Assembly: GCF_000003605.2 (NCBI RefSeq)
Contig: NW_003135242.1
Location: 1 to 55,560 of the forward strand
DNA: 55,560 nucleotides
Reading direction: 5' to 3'
Source of the DNA: Saccoglossus kowalevskii
Lineage: Eukaryota; Hemichordata; Enteropneusta; Harrimaniidae
Shown here: one piece after another, positions 22,344-34,417 of the stretch
How the letters are laid out: every line of letters begins with the position of its first letter
Position numbering within the stretch: the first letter of the stretch is position 1
The notes under the pieces: generated by a model
Databases searched by the model: none
What the model saw: the letters and a program-made list of their open reading frames with translations, nothing else
Told to the model about the DNA's origin: nothing
Made by a program: the position numbers and the translations under genes

Positions 22344-23302
22344 ATGCGACCCGTCAATATAATATCCTGTGTACCGTTTCCAAACGAATCTACAAACTTT
22401 GCAATCGCTTTTAACAACTTTGTAAGCAGTTTGCCTTCGATTTTTCGGCTCGCAGTTGCCATAATCTGCTTATATATGGGGCATTTTCTAGACATTTACT
22501 CAATGTTTTCTGAATTTAACTGCGGGGTTGTCATTCCAATGACTTAGGTTAAATATAGAAGCAACTCCGCCAACGTTTCGAACGTTTTTACCAACTTTTC
22601 ACGCTGTTTTCTAACAATTTTAAAGACAGTCAGCTCATGTGATACTCTGCTAATATAGACTGCTTTTATCTGGCTTTTATTCATTTTTTGATTTTACAAC
22701 TGCCGTTTTTTATGTGCAAACAACTTAGGTCAAACATACAAATAAATCTACAAACTTTGCAATCACTTTACACAACTTTGAATTCACTTTGCGCAACTTT
22801 TCACGCCACGTTAACAGCTAAAAACGCACTGTGTGCCGTCAGCATCAACAAGTTGTTCTTTAAAAATAATAGGAAAATTGAAAAAACTTTTCATGAATTT
22901 GAAAAAATAAATAAATTTCCATGTCTTTCTACTATTAATAAATGACATCACAGTAAAAAAAGATGCAAGAACGTTGCCTCATATCTTTGACATGTGTGTG
23001 ATGAAACAAAAACAATTTCTCCAGCTAAGTCACTCAAGAAAGTCTACCATGCAACTACTAACCACGCCCGAATTGAGCTTAACTTTTAATTTTTGTTCGA
23101 TTACTTACCCACACTACTGCTTAAGTAATTTGAAATTGTCCTGAATTGGCGGCTATTTTATGTTTGAAAGTGTTTTAAAATTGATAGCGTTTGCACAAGT
23201 AACTTCTTGAATTGACCTATGACCTGTACATGCTCCCAGTAACACGATGCTACTTTAACGGCATTTTAAGAAATATTTATTCACGTTTTCGAAGTTTTAA
23301 CT
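22344..23302 (+). repeat. Monomer M24 with indels in the 5S-like core
   Basis: 959 bp. It has TTGCCATAATC, AAAGACAGTC and CTTTAAAAAT. Clustered insertions and substitutions at 23005-23095 (GAAACAAAAAC, AAGAAAGTCTACC, CCCGAATTGAG, ACTTTTAATTTTTG) alter the 5S-like core (-) 23042-23092. Linker GTCCTG; ACGATGC. Confidence 0.95.
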
Positions 23303-24261
23303 ATGCGACCCGTCAATATAATATCCTGTGTACCGTTTTCAAACGAATCTACAAACTTTGCAATCGCTTTTAACAACTTTGTAAGCAGTTTGCCTTCGAT
23401 TTTTCGGCTCGCAGTTGCCATAATCTGCTTATATATGGGGCATTTTCTAGACATTTACTCAATGTTTTCTGAATTTAACTGCGGGGTTGTCATTCCAATG
23501 ACTTAGGTTAAATATAGAAGCAACTCCGCCAACGTTTCGAACGTTTTTACCAACTTTTCACGCTGTTTTCTAACAATTTTAAAGTCAGTCAGCTCATGTG
23601 ATACTCTGCTAATATAGACTGCTTTTATCTGGCTTTTATTCATTTTTTGATTTTACAACTGCCGTTTTTTATGTGCAAACAACTTAGGTCAAACATACAA
23701 ATAAATCTACAAACTTTGCAATCACTTTACACAACTTTGAATTCACTTTGCGCAACTTTTCACGCCACGTTAACAGCTAAAAACGCACTGTGTGCCGTCA
23801 GCATCAACAAGTTGTTCTTTGAAAATAATAGGAAAATTGAAAAAACTTTTCATGAATTTGAAAAAATAAATAAATTTCCATGTCTTTCTACTATTAATAA
23901 ATGACATCACAGTAATAAAAAAGATGCAAGAACGTTGCCTCAGATCTTTGACATGTGTGTGATGAACAAAAAAATATTTCACCAGCTAGGTCACTCAAGA
24001 AGTCTCCCATGCAACTACTAACCACGCCCGATTGAGCTTAACTTTAGATTTTGTTCGATTACTTACCCACACTACTGCTTAAATAATTTGAAATTGTCCT
24101 GAATTGGCGACTATTTTATGTTTGAAAGTGTTTTAAAATTGATAGCGTTTGCACAAGTAACTTCTTGAATTGACCTATGACCTGTACATGCTCCCAGTAA
24201 CACGACGCTACTTTAACGTTCATTTTAAGAAATAGTTATTCACGTTTTCGAAGTTTTAACT
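23303..24261 (+). repeat. Monomer M25
   Basis: 959 bp. It has GTTTTCAAACG, TTGCCATAATC, GTAATAAAAAAG, CCTCAGATCT and CACCAGC. 5S-like core (-) 24002-24050. TTAAATAATTTG and GGCGACTATT follow, and it ends AACGTTCATTTTAAG and AATAGTTATT, the haplotype that precedes each recombinant A3 copy. Confidence 0.95.
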
Positions 24262-24860
24262 ATGCGACCCGTCAATATAATATCCTGTGTACCGCTTCCA
24301 AACGAATCTATAAACTTTGCAATCACTTTACACAACTTTGAATTCACTTTGCGCAACTTTTCACGCCACGTTAACAGCTAAAAACGCACTGTGTGCCGTC
24401 AGCATCAACAAGTTGTTCTTTGAAAATAATAGGAAAATTGAAAAAAAACTTTTCATGAATTTGAAAAAATAAATAAATTTCCATGTCTTTCTAATATTAA
24501 TAAATGACATCACAGTAAAAAAAGATGCAAGAACGTTGCCTCATATCTTTGACATGTGTGTGATGAACAAAAAAACTTTCTCCAGCTAGGTCACTCAAGA
24601 AGTCTCCCATGCAACTACTAACCACGCCCGATTGAGCTTAACTTTAGATTTTGTTCGATTACTTACCCACACTACTGCTTAAGTAATTTGAAATTGACGT
24701 GAATTGGCGGTTATTTTATGTTTGAAAGTGTTTTAAAATTGATAGCGTTTGCACAAGTAACATCTTGAATTGACCTATGACCAGTACATGCTCCCAGTAA
24801 CACGACGCTACTTTAACGGCATTTTAAGAAATATTTATTCACGTTTTCGAAGTTTTAACT
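24262..24860 (+). repeat. Monomer M26, 599-bp deletion copy
   Basis: The sequence passes from the A3 start (ACCGCTTCCAAACGAATC, then TATAAACTTTGCAATC) directly into A2 (ACTTTACACAAC). This removes ~357 bp including A1. 5S-like core (-) 24602-24650. Linker GACGTG, GGTTATTTTA and ACATCTTG are as in M12. DR1 is damaged (GACCAGTAC). Confidence 0.95.
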
Positions 24861-25816
24861 ATGCGACCCGTCAATATAATATCCTGTGTACCGTTTCCAA
24901 ACGAATCTACAAACTTTGCAATCGCTTTTAACAACTTTGTAAGCAGTTTGCCTTCAATTTTTCGGCTCGCAGTTGCGATAATCTGCTTATATATGGGGCA
25001 TTTTTTAGACATTTACTCAATGTTTTCTGAATTTAACTGCGGGGTTGTCATTCCAATGACTTAGGTTAAATATAGAAGCAACTCCGCCAACGTTTCGAAC
25101 GTTTTTACCAACTTTTCACGCTGTTTTCTAACAATTTTAAAGTCAGTCAGCTCATGTGATACTCTGCTAATATAGAGTGCTTTTATCTGGCTTTTATTCA
25201 TTTTTTGATTTTACAACTGCCGTTTTTTGTGTGCAAACAACTTAGGTCAAACATACAAATAAATCTACAAACTTTGCAATCACTTTACACAACTTTGAAT
25301 TCACTTTGCGCAACTTTTCACGCCACGTTAACAGCTAAAAACGCACTGTGTGCCGTCAGCATCAACAAGTTGTTCTTTGAAAATAATAGGAAAATTGAAA
25401 AAACTTTTCATGAATTTGAAAAAATAAATAAATTTCCATTTCTTTCTACTATTAATAAATGACATCACAGTAAAAAAAGATGAAAGAACGTTGCCTCATA
25501 TCTTTGACATGTGTGTGATGAACAAAAAAAAATTTCTCCAGCTAGGTCACTCAAGAAGTCTCCCATGCAACTACTAACCACGCCCGATTGAGCTTAACTT
25601 TAGATTTTGTTCGATTACTTACCCACACTACTGCTTAAGTAATTTGAAATTGACCTGAATTGGCGGCTATTTTATGTTTGAAAGTGTTTTAAAATTGATA
25701 GCGTTTGCACAAGTAACTTCTTGAATTGACCTATGACCTGTACATGCTCCCAGTAACACGACGCTACTTTAACGGCATTTTAAGAAATAGTTATTCACGT
25801 TTTCGAAGTTTTAACT
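24861..25816 (+). repeat. Monomer M27
   Basis: 956 bp. CTTCAATTTTTC, TTTTTAGAC, ATAGAGTGC, TTTTTTGTGTGC, CCATTTCTTTC and GATGAAAGAA largely repeat the M13-M14 set. 5S-like core (-) 25558-25606; linker GACCTG; AATAGTTATT. Confidence 0.95.
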
Positions 25817-26775
25817 ATGCGACCCGTCAATATAATATCCTGTGTACCGTTTCCAAACGAATCTACAAACTTTGCAATCGCTTTTAACAACTTTGTAAGC
25901 AGTTTGCCTTCGATTTTTCGGCTCGCAGTTGCGATAATCTGCTTATATATGGGGCATTTTCTAGACATTTACTCAATGTTTTCTGAATTTAACTGCGGGG
26001 TTGTCATTCCAATGACTTAGGTTAAATATAGAAGCAACTCCGCCAACGTTTCGAACGTTTTTTACCAACTTTTCACGCTGTTTTCTATCAATTTTAAAGT
26101 CAGTCAGCTCATGTGATACTCTGCTAATATAGAGTGCTTTTATCTGGCTTTTATTCATTTTTTGATTTTACAACTGCCGTTTTTTATGTGCAAACAACTT
26201 AGGTCAAACATACAAATAAATCTACAAACTTTGCAATCACTTTACACAACTTTGAATTCACTTTGCGCAACTTTTCACGCCACGTTAACAGCTAAAAACG
26301 CACTGTGTGCCGTCAGCATCAACAAGTTGTTCTTTGAAAATAATAGGAAAATTGAAAAAAACTTTTCATGAATTTGAAAAAATAAATACATTTCCATGTC
26401 TTTCTAATACTAATAAATGACATCACAGTAAAAAAAGATGCAAGAACGTTGCCTCATATCTTTGACATGTGTGTGATGAACAAAAAAAAATTTCTCCAGC
26501 TAGGTCACTCAAGAAGTCTCCCATGCAACTACTAACCACGCCCGATTGAGCTTAACTTTAGATTTTGTTCGGTTACTTACCCACACTACTGCTTAAGTAA
26601 TTTGAAATTGACCTGAATTGGCGGCTATTTTATGTTTGAAAGTGTTTTAAAATTGATAGCGTTTGCACAAGTAACTTCTTGAATTGACCTATGACCTGTA
26701 CATGCTCCCAGTAACACCACGCTACTTTAACGTTCATTTTAAGAAATAGTTATTCACGTTTTCGAAGTTTTAACT
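25817..26775 (+). repeat. Monomer M28
   Basis: 959 bp. It has CTATCAATTTT, ATAGAGTGC, GAAAAAAAC, AATACATTTCC and TAATACTAAT. 5S-like core (-) 26516-26564, followed by TTCGGTTAC; AACACCACGC; ends AACGTTCATTTT and AATAGTTATT. Confidence 0.95.
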
Positions 26776-27733
26776 ATGCGACCCGTCAATATAATATCCT
26801 GTGTACCGTTTCCAAACGAATCTACAAACTTTGCAATCGCTTTTAACAACTTTGTAAGCAGTTTGCCTTCGATTTGTCGGCTCGCAGTTGCGATAATCTG
26901 CTTATATATGGGGCATTTTCTAGACATTTACTCAATGTTTTCTGAATTTAACTGCGGGGTTGTCATTTCAATGACTTAGGTTAAATATAGAAGCAACTCT
27001 GCCAACGTTTCGAACGTTTTTTACCAACTTTTCACGCTGTTTTCTATCAATTTTAAAGTCAGTCAGCTCATGTGATACTCTGCTAATATAGAGTGCTTTT
27101 ATCTGGCTTTTATTCATTTTTTGATTTTACAACTGCCGTTTTTTATGTGCAAACAACTTAGGTCAAACATACAAATAAATCTACAAACTTTGCAATCACT
27201 TTACACAACTTTGAATTCACTTTGCGCAACTTTTCACGCCACGTTAACAGCTAAAAACGCACTGTGTGCCGTCAGCATCAACAAGTTGTTCTTTGAAAAT
27301 AATAGGAAAATTGAAAAAAACTTTTCATGAATTTGAAAAAAATAAATAAATTTCCATGTCTTTCTAATATTAATAAATGACATCACAGTAAAAAAAGATG
27401 CAAGAACGTTGCCTCATATCTTTGACATGTGTGTGATGAACAAAAAAACTTTCTCCAGCTAGGTCACTCAAGAAGTCTCCCATGCAACTACTAACCACGC
27501 CCGATTGAGCTTAACTTTAGATTTTGTTCGATTACTTACCCACACTACTGCTTAAGTAATTTGAAATTGACCTGAATTGGCGGTTATTTTATGTTTGAAA
27601 GTGTTTTAAAATTGATAGCGTTTGCACAAGTAACTTCTTGAATTGACCTATGACCTGTACATGCTCCCAGTAACACGACGCTACTTTAACGGCATTTTAA
27701 GAAATATTTATTCACGTTTTCGAAGTTTTAACT
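26776..27733 (+). repeat. Monomer M29
   Basis: 958 bp. It has GATTTGTCGG, GTCATTTCAATG, AACTCTGCC, CTATCAATTTT, ATAGAGTGC and an added A in GAAAAAAATAAAT. 5S-like core (-) 27475-27523; linker GACCTG with GGTTATTTTA. Confidence 0.95.
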
Positions 27734-28689
27734 ATGCGACCCGTCAATATAATATCCTGTGTACCGTTTCCAAACGAATCTACAAACTTTGCAATCGCTT
27801 TTAACAACTTTGTAAGCAGTTTGCCTTCGATTTTTCGGCTCGCAGTTGCGATAATTTGCTTATATATGGGGCATTTTCTAGACATTTACTCAATGTTTTC
27901 TGAATTTAACTGCGGGGTTGTCATTCCAATGACTTAGGTTAAATATGGAAGCAACTCCGCCAAAGTTTTGAACGTTTTTTACCAACTTTTCACGCTGTTT
28001 TCTATCAATTTTAAAGTCAGTCAGCTCATGTGATACTCTGCTAATATAGACTGCTTTTATCTGGCTTTTATTCATTTTTTGATTTTACAACTGCCGTTTT
28101 TTATGTGCAAACAACTTAGGTCAAACATACAAATAAATCTACAAACTTTGCAATCACTTTACACAACTTTGAATTCACTTTGCGCAACTTTTCACGCCAC
28201 GTTAACAGCTAAAAACGCACTGTGTGCCGTCAGCATCAACAAGTTGTTCTTTGAAAATAATAGGAAAATTGAAAAAACTTTTCATGAATTTGAAAAAATA
28301 AATAAATTTCCATTTCTTTCTACTATTAATAAATGACATCACAGTAAAAAAAGATGCAAGAACGTTGCCTCATATCTTTGACATGTGTGTGATGAACAAA
28401 AAAAAATTTCTCCAGCTAGGTCACTCAAGAAGTCTCCCATGCAACTACTAAGCACGCCCGATTGAGCTTAACTTTAGATTTTGTTCGATTACTTACCCAC
28501 ACTACTGCTTAAGTAATTTGAAATTGACCTGAATTGGCGGCTATTTTATGTTTGAAAGTGTTTTAAAATTGATAGCGTTTGCACAAGTAACTTCTTGAAT
28601 TGACCTATGACCTGTACATGCTCCCAGTAACACGACGCTACTTTAACGGCATTTTAGAAATATTTATTCACGTTTTCGAAGTTTTAACT
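27734..28689 (+). repeat. Monomer M30
   Basis: 956 bp. It has ATAATTTGC, ATATGGAAGC, CAAAGTTTTGAACG (hairpin broken) and CCATTTCTTTC. 5S-like core (-) 28432-28480 with TAAGCACGCC. One A is lost in CATTTTAGAAAT. Confidence 0.95.
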
Positions 28690-29647
28690 ATGCGACCCGT
28701 CATATAATATCCTGTGTACCGTTTCCAAACGAATCTACAAACTTTGCAATCGCTTTTAACAACTTTGTAAGCAGTTTGCCTTCGATTTTTCGGCTCGCAG
28801 TTGCGATAATCTGCTTATATATGGGGCATTTTCTAGACATTTACTCAATGTTTTCTGAATTTAACTGCGGGGTTGTCATTCCAATGACTTAGGTTAAATA
28901 TAGAAGCAACTCCGCCAACGTTTCGAACGTTTTTACCAACTTTTCACGCTGTTTTCTAACAATTTTAAAGTCAGTCAGCTCATGTGATACTCTGCTAATA
29001 TAGACTGCTTTTATCTGGCTTTTATTCATTTTTTGATTTTACAACTGCCGTTTTTTATGTGCAAACAACTTAGGTCAAACATACAAATAAATCTACAAAC
29101 TTTGCAATCACTTTACACAACTTTGAATTCACTTTGCGCAACTTTTCACGCCACGTTAACAGCTAAAAACGCACTGTGTGCCGTCAGCATCAACAAGTTG
29201 TTCTTTGAAAATAATAGGAAAATTGAAAAAACTTTTCATGAATTTGAAAAAATAAATAAATTTCCATGTCTTTCTACTATTAATAAATGACATCACAGTA
29301 AAAAAAAGATGCAAGAACGTTGCCTCAGATCTTTGACATGTGTGTGATGAACAAAAAAAAAAATTTCTCCAGCTAGGTCACTCAAGAAGTCTCCCATGCA
29401 ACTACTAACCACGCCCGATTGAGCTTAACTTTAGATTTTGTTCGATTACTTACCCACACTACTGCTTAAGTAATTTGAAATTGTCCTGAATTGGCGGCTA
29501 TTTTATGTTTGAAAGTGTTTTAAAATTGATAGCGTTTGCACAAGTAACTTCTTGAATTGACCTATGACCTGTACATGCTCCCAGTAACACGACGCTACTT
29601 TAACGGCATTTTAAGAAATATTTATTCACGTTTTCGAAGTTTTAACT
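28690..29647 (+). repeat. Monomer M31
   Basis: 958 bp. The one-base deletion GTCATATAATATCC breaks the 67-codon frame. It has CCTCAGATCT and a long pure T-run (about 11). 5S-like core (-) 29389-29437; linker GTCCTG. Confidence 0.95.
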
Positions 29648-30595
29648 ATGCGACCCGTCAATATAATATCCTGTGTACCGTTTCCAAACGAATCTACAAA
29701 CTTTGCAATCGCTTTTAACAACTTTGTAAGCAGTTTGCCTTCGATTTTTCGGCTCGCAGTTGCCATAATCTGCTTATATATGGGGCATTTTCTAGACATT
29801 TACTCAATGTTTTCTGAATTTAACTGCGGGGTTGTCATTCCAATGACTTAGGTTAAATATAGAAGCAACTCCGCCAACGTTTCGAACGTTTTTACCAACT
29901 TTTCACGCTGTTTTTCTAACAATTTTAAAGTCAGTCAGCTCATGTGATACTCTGCTAATATAGACTGCTTTTATCTGGCTTTTATTCATTTTTTGATTTA
30001 CAACTTGCCGTTTTTTATGTGCAAACAACTTAGTCAACATACAAATAAATCTAACAACTTTGCAATCACTTTACACAACTTTGATTCACTTTGCGCAACT
30101 TTTCACGCCACGTTAACAGCTAAAACGCACTGGGGTGCCGTCAGCATCAACAAGTGTTCTTTGAAAATAATAGGAAATGAAAAACTTTTCATGAATTGAA
30201 AAAATAAATAAATTTCCATGTCTTTCTACTATAATAAATGACATCACAGTATAAAAAAGATGCAAGAACGTTGCCTCAGATCTTTGACATGTGTGTGATG
30301 AACAAAAAAATATTCTCCAGCTAGGTCACTCAAGAAGTCTCCCATGCAACTACTAACCACGCCCGATTGAGCTTAACTTTAGATTTTGTTCGATTACTTA
30401 CCCACACTACTGCTTAAGTAATTTGAAATTGTCCTGAATTGGCGACTATTTTATGTTTGAAAGTGTTTTAAAATTGATAGCGTTTGCACAAGTAACTTCT
30501 TGAATTGACCTATGACCTGTACATGCTCCCAGTAACACGACGCTACTTTAACGGCATTTTAAGAAATATTTATTCTCGTTTTCGAAGTTTTAACT
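29648..30595 (+). repeat. Monomer M32 with dense indels
   Basis: 948 bp. It has TTGCCATAATC. More than ten one-base indels lie between ~29990 and 30240 (GATTTACAACTTGCC, CTTAGTCAACAT, TCTAACAACTT, TAAAACGCACTGGGG, CAAGTGTTC), disrupting A2. 5S-like core (-) 30337-30385 is intact; GGCGACTATT; ends TTATTCTCG. Confidence 0.95.
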
Positions 30596-31550
30596 ATGCG
30601 ACCCGTCAATATAATATCCTGTGTACCATTTCCAAACGAATCTACAAACTTTGCAATCGCTTTTAACAACTTTGTAAGCAGTTTGCCTTCGATTTTTCGG
30701 CTCGCAGTTGCGATAATCTGCTTATATATGGGGCATTTTCTAGACATTTACTCAATGTTTTCTGAATTTAACTGCGGGGTTGTCATTCCAATGACTTAGG
30801 TTAAATATAGAAGCAACTCCGCCAACGTTTCGAACGTTTTTACCAACTTTTCACGCTGTTTTCTAACAATTTTAAAGTCAGTCAGCTCATGTGATACTCT
30901 GCTAATATAGACTGCTTTTATCTGGCTTTTATTCATTTTTTGATTTTACAACTGCCGTTTTTTATGTGCAAACAACTTAGGTCAAACATACAAATAAATC
31001 TACAAACTTTGCAATCACTTTACACAACTTTGAATTCACTTTGCGCAACTTTTCACGCCACGTTAACAGCTAAAAACGCACTGTGTGCCGTCAGCATCAA
31101 CAAGTTGTTCTTTGAAAATAATAGGAAAATTGAAAAAACTTTTCATGAATTTGAAAAAATAAATAAATTTCCATGTCTTTCTACTATTAATAAATGACAT
31201 CACAGTAAAAAAAGATGCAAGAACGTTGCCTCATATCTTTGACATGTGTGTGATGAACAAAAACAATTTCTCCAGCTAGGTCACTCAAGAAGTCTCCCAT
31301 GCAACTACTAACCACGCCCGATTGAGCTTAACTTTAGATTTTGTTCGATTACTTACCCACACTACTGCTTAAGTAATTTGAAACTGGCCTGAATTGGCGG
31401 CTATTTTATGTTTGAAAGTGTTTTAAAATTTATAGCGTTTGCACAAGTAACTTCTTGAATTGACCTATGACCTGTACATGCTCCCAGTAACACGATGCTA
31501 CTTTAACGGCATTTTAAGAAATATTTATTCACGTTTTCGAAGTTTTAACT
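30596..31550 (+). repeat. Monomer M33
   Basis: 955 bp. It has ACCATTTCC and the TTGTTTTT terminator. 5S-like core (-) 31292-31340; linker AAACTGGCC; AATTTATAGCG; ACGATGC. Confidence 0.95.
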
Positions 31551-32501
31551 ATGCGACCCGTCAATATAATATCCTGTGTACCGTTTCCAAACGAATCTAC
31601 AAACTTTGCAATCGCTTTTAACAACTTTGTAAGCAGTTTGCCTTCGATTTTTCGGCTCGCAGTTGCGATAATCTGCTTATATATGGGGCATTTTCTAGAC
31701 ATTTACTCAACGTTTTCTGAATTTAACTGCGGGGTTGTCATTCCAATGACTTAGGTTAAATATAGAAGCAACTCCGCCAACGTTTCGAACGTTTTTACCA
31801 ACTTTTCACGCTGTTTTCTAACAATTTTAAAGTCAGTCAGCTCATGTGATACTCTGCTAATATAGACTGCTTTTATCTGGCTTTTATTCATTTTTTGATT
31901 TTACAACTGCCGTTTTTTATGTGCAAACAACTTAGGTCAAACATACAAATAAATCTACAAACTTTGCAATCACTTTACACAACTTTGAATTCACTTTGCG
32001 CAACTTTTCACGCCACGTTAACAGCTAAAAACGCACTGTGTGCCGTCAGCATCAACAAGTTGTTCTTTGAAATAATAGGAAATTGAAAAACTTTTCATGA
32101 TTTGAAAAAATAAATAAATTTCCATGTCTTTCTACTATTAATAAATGACATCACAGTAAAAAAAGATGCAAGAACGTTGCCTCATATCTTTGACATGTGT
32201 GTGATGAACAAAAAAAAATTCTCCAGCTAGGTCACTCAAGAAGTCTCCCATGCAACTACTAACCACGCCCGATTGAGCTTAACTTTAGATTTTGTTCGAT
32301 TACTTACCCACACTACTGCTTAAGTAATTTGAAATTGCCCTGAATTGGCGGCTATTTTATGTTTGAAAGTGTTTTAAAATTGATAGCGTTTGCACAAGTA
32401 ACTTCTTGAATTGACCTATGACCTGTACATGCTCCCAGTAACACGACGCTACTTTAACGGCATTTTAAGAAATATTTATTCACGTTTTCGAAGTTTTAAC
32501 T
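31551..32501 (+). repeat. Monomer M34
   Basis: 951 bp. It has CTCAACGTTTTC and clustered one-base deletions at 32068-32102. 5S-like core (-) 32243-32291; linker GCCCTG. Confidence 0.95.
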
Positions 32502-33459
32502 ATGCGACCCGTCAATATAATATCCTGTGTACCGTTTCCAAACGAATCTACAAACTTTGCAATCGCTTTTAACAACTTTGTAAGCAGTTTGCCTTCGATT
32601 TTTCGGCTCGCAGTTGCGATAATCTGCTTATATATGGGGCATTTTCTAGACATTTACTCAATGTTTTCTGAATTTAACTGCGGGGTTGTCATTCCAATGA
32701 CTTAGGTTAAATATAGAAGCAACTCCGCCAACGTTTCGAACGTTTTTTACCAAATTTTCACGCTGTTTTCTATCAATTGTAAAGTCAGTCAGCTCATGTG
32801 ATACTCTGCTAATATAGACTGCTTTTATCTGGCTTTTATTCATTTTTTGATTTTACAACTGCCGTTTTTTATGTGCAAACAACTTAGGTCAAACATACAA
32901 ATAAATCTACAAACTTTGCAATCACTTTACACAACTTTGAATTCACTTTGCGCAACTTTTCACGCCACGTTAACAGCTAAAAACGCACTGTGTGCCGTCA
33001 GCATCAACAAGTTGTTCTTTGAAAATAATAGGAAAATTTAAAAAAACTTTTCATGAATTTGAAAAAATAAATAAATTTCCATGTCTTTCTAATACTAATA
33101 AATGACATCACAGTAAAAAAAGATGCAAGAACGTTGCCTCATATCTTTGACATGTGTGTGATGAACAAAAAAAATTTCTCCAGCTAGGACACTCAAGAAG
33201 TCTCCCATGCAACTACTAACCACGCCCGATTGAGCTTAACTTTAGATTTTGTTCGGTTACTTACCCACACTACTGCTTAAGTAATTTGAAATTGACCTGA
33301 ATTGGCGGCTATTTTATGTTTGAAAGTGTTTTAAAATTGATAGCGTTTGCACAAGTAACTTCTTGAATTGACCTATGACCTGTACATGCTCCCAGTAACA
33401 CGACGCTACTTTAACGTTCATTTTAAGAAATAGTTATTCACGTTTTCGAAGTTTTAACT
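32502..33459 (+). repeat. Monomer M35
   Basis: 958 bp. It has CCAAATTTTC, CTATCAATTGTAAAG, AATTTAAAAAAAC, TAATACTAAT and AGGACACTC (AGGTCA lost). 5S-like core (-) 33200-33248, then TTCGGTTAC; ends AACGTTCATTTT and AATAGTTATT. Its second half is matched by M50. Confidence 0.95.
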
Positions 33460-34417
33460 ATGCGACCCGTCAATATAATATCCTGTGTACCGTTTCCAAA
33501 CGAATCTACAAACTTTGCAATCACTTTACACAACTTTGTAAGCAGTTTGCCTTCGATTTTTCGGCTCGCAGTTGCGATAATCTGCTTATATATGGGGCAT
33601 TTTCTAGACATTTACTCAATGTTTTCTGAATTTAACTGCGGGGTTGTCATTCCAATGACTTAGGTTAAATATAGGAAGCAACTCCGCCAACGTTTCGAAA
33701 GTTTTTTACCAACTTTTCACGCTGTTTTCTATCAATTTTAAAGTCAGTCAGCTCATGTGATACTCTGCTAATATAGACTGCTTTTATCTGGCTTTTATTC
33801 ATTTTTTGATTTTACAACTGCCGTTTTTTATGTGCAAACAACTTAGGTCAAACATACAAATAAATCTACAAACTTTGCAATCACTTTACACAACTTTGAA
33901 TTCACTTTACCCAACTTTTCACGCTACGTTAACAGCTAAAAACGCACTAAGTGCCGTCAGCATCAACAAGTTGTTCTTTGAAAATTATAGGAAAATTGAA
34001 AAAACTTTTCATGAATTTGAAAAAATAAATAAATTTCCATGTCTTTCTACTATTAATAAATGACATCACAGTAAAAAAAGATGCAAGAACGTTGCCTCAT
34101 ATCTTTGACATGTGTGTGATGAACAACAAAAACTTTCTCCAGCTAGGTCACTCAAGAAGTCTCCCATGCAACTACTAACCACGCCCGATTGAGCTTAACT
34201 TTAGATTTTGTTCGATTACTTACCCACACTACTGCTTTAGTAATTTGAAATTGACCTGAATTGGCGGCTATTTTATGTTTGAAAGTGTTTTAAAATTGAT
34301 AGCGTTTGCACAAGTAACTTCTTGAATTGACCTATGACCTGTACATGCTCCCAGTAACACGACGCTACTTTAATGGCATTTTAAGAAATATTTATTCACG
34401 TTTTCGAAGTTTTAACT
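33460..34417 (+). repeat. Monomer M36, A3/A2 hybrid
   Basis: 958 bp. At the A3 position it reads GCAATCACTTTACACAAC (A2 type) before returning to TTTGTAAGCAG (A3 type). It also has ATAGGAAGC, CGAAAGTTTTTT, TTACCCAACTT, CACGCTACG and CACTAAGTG. 5S-like core (-) 34159-34207; terminator GTTTTTGTTG. Confidence 0.95.
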
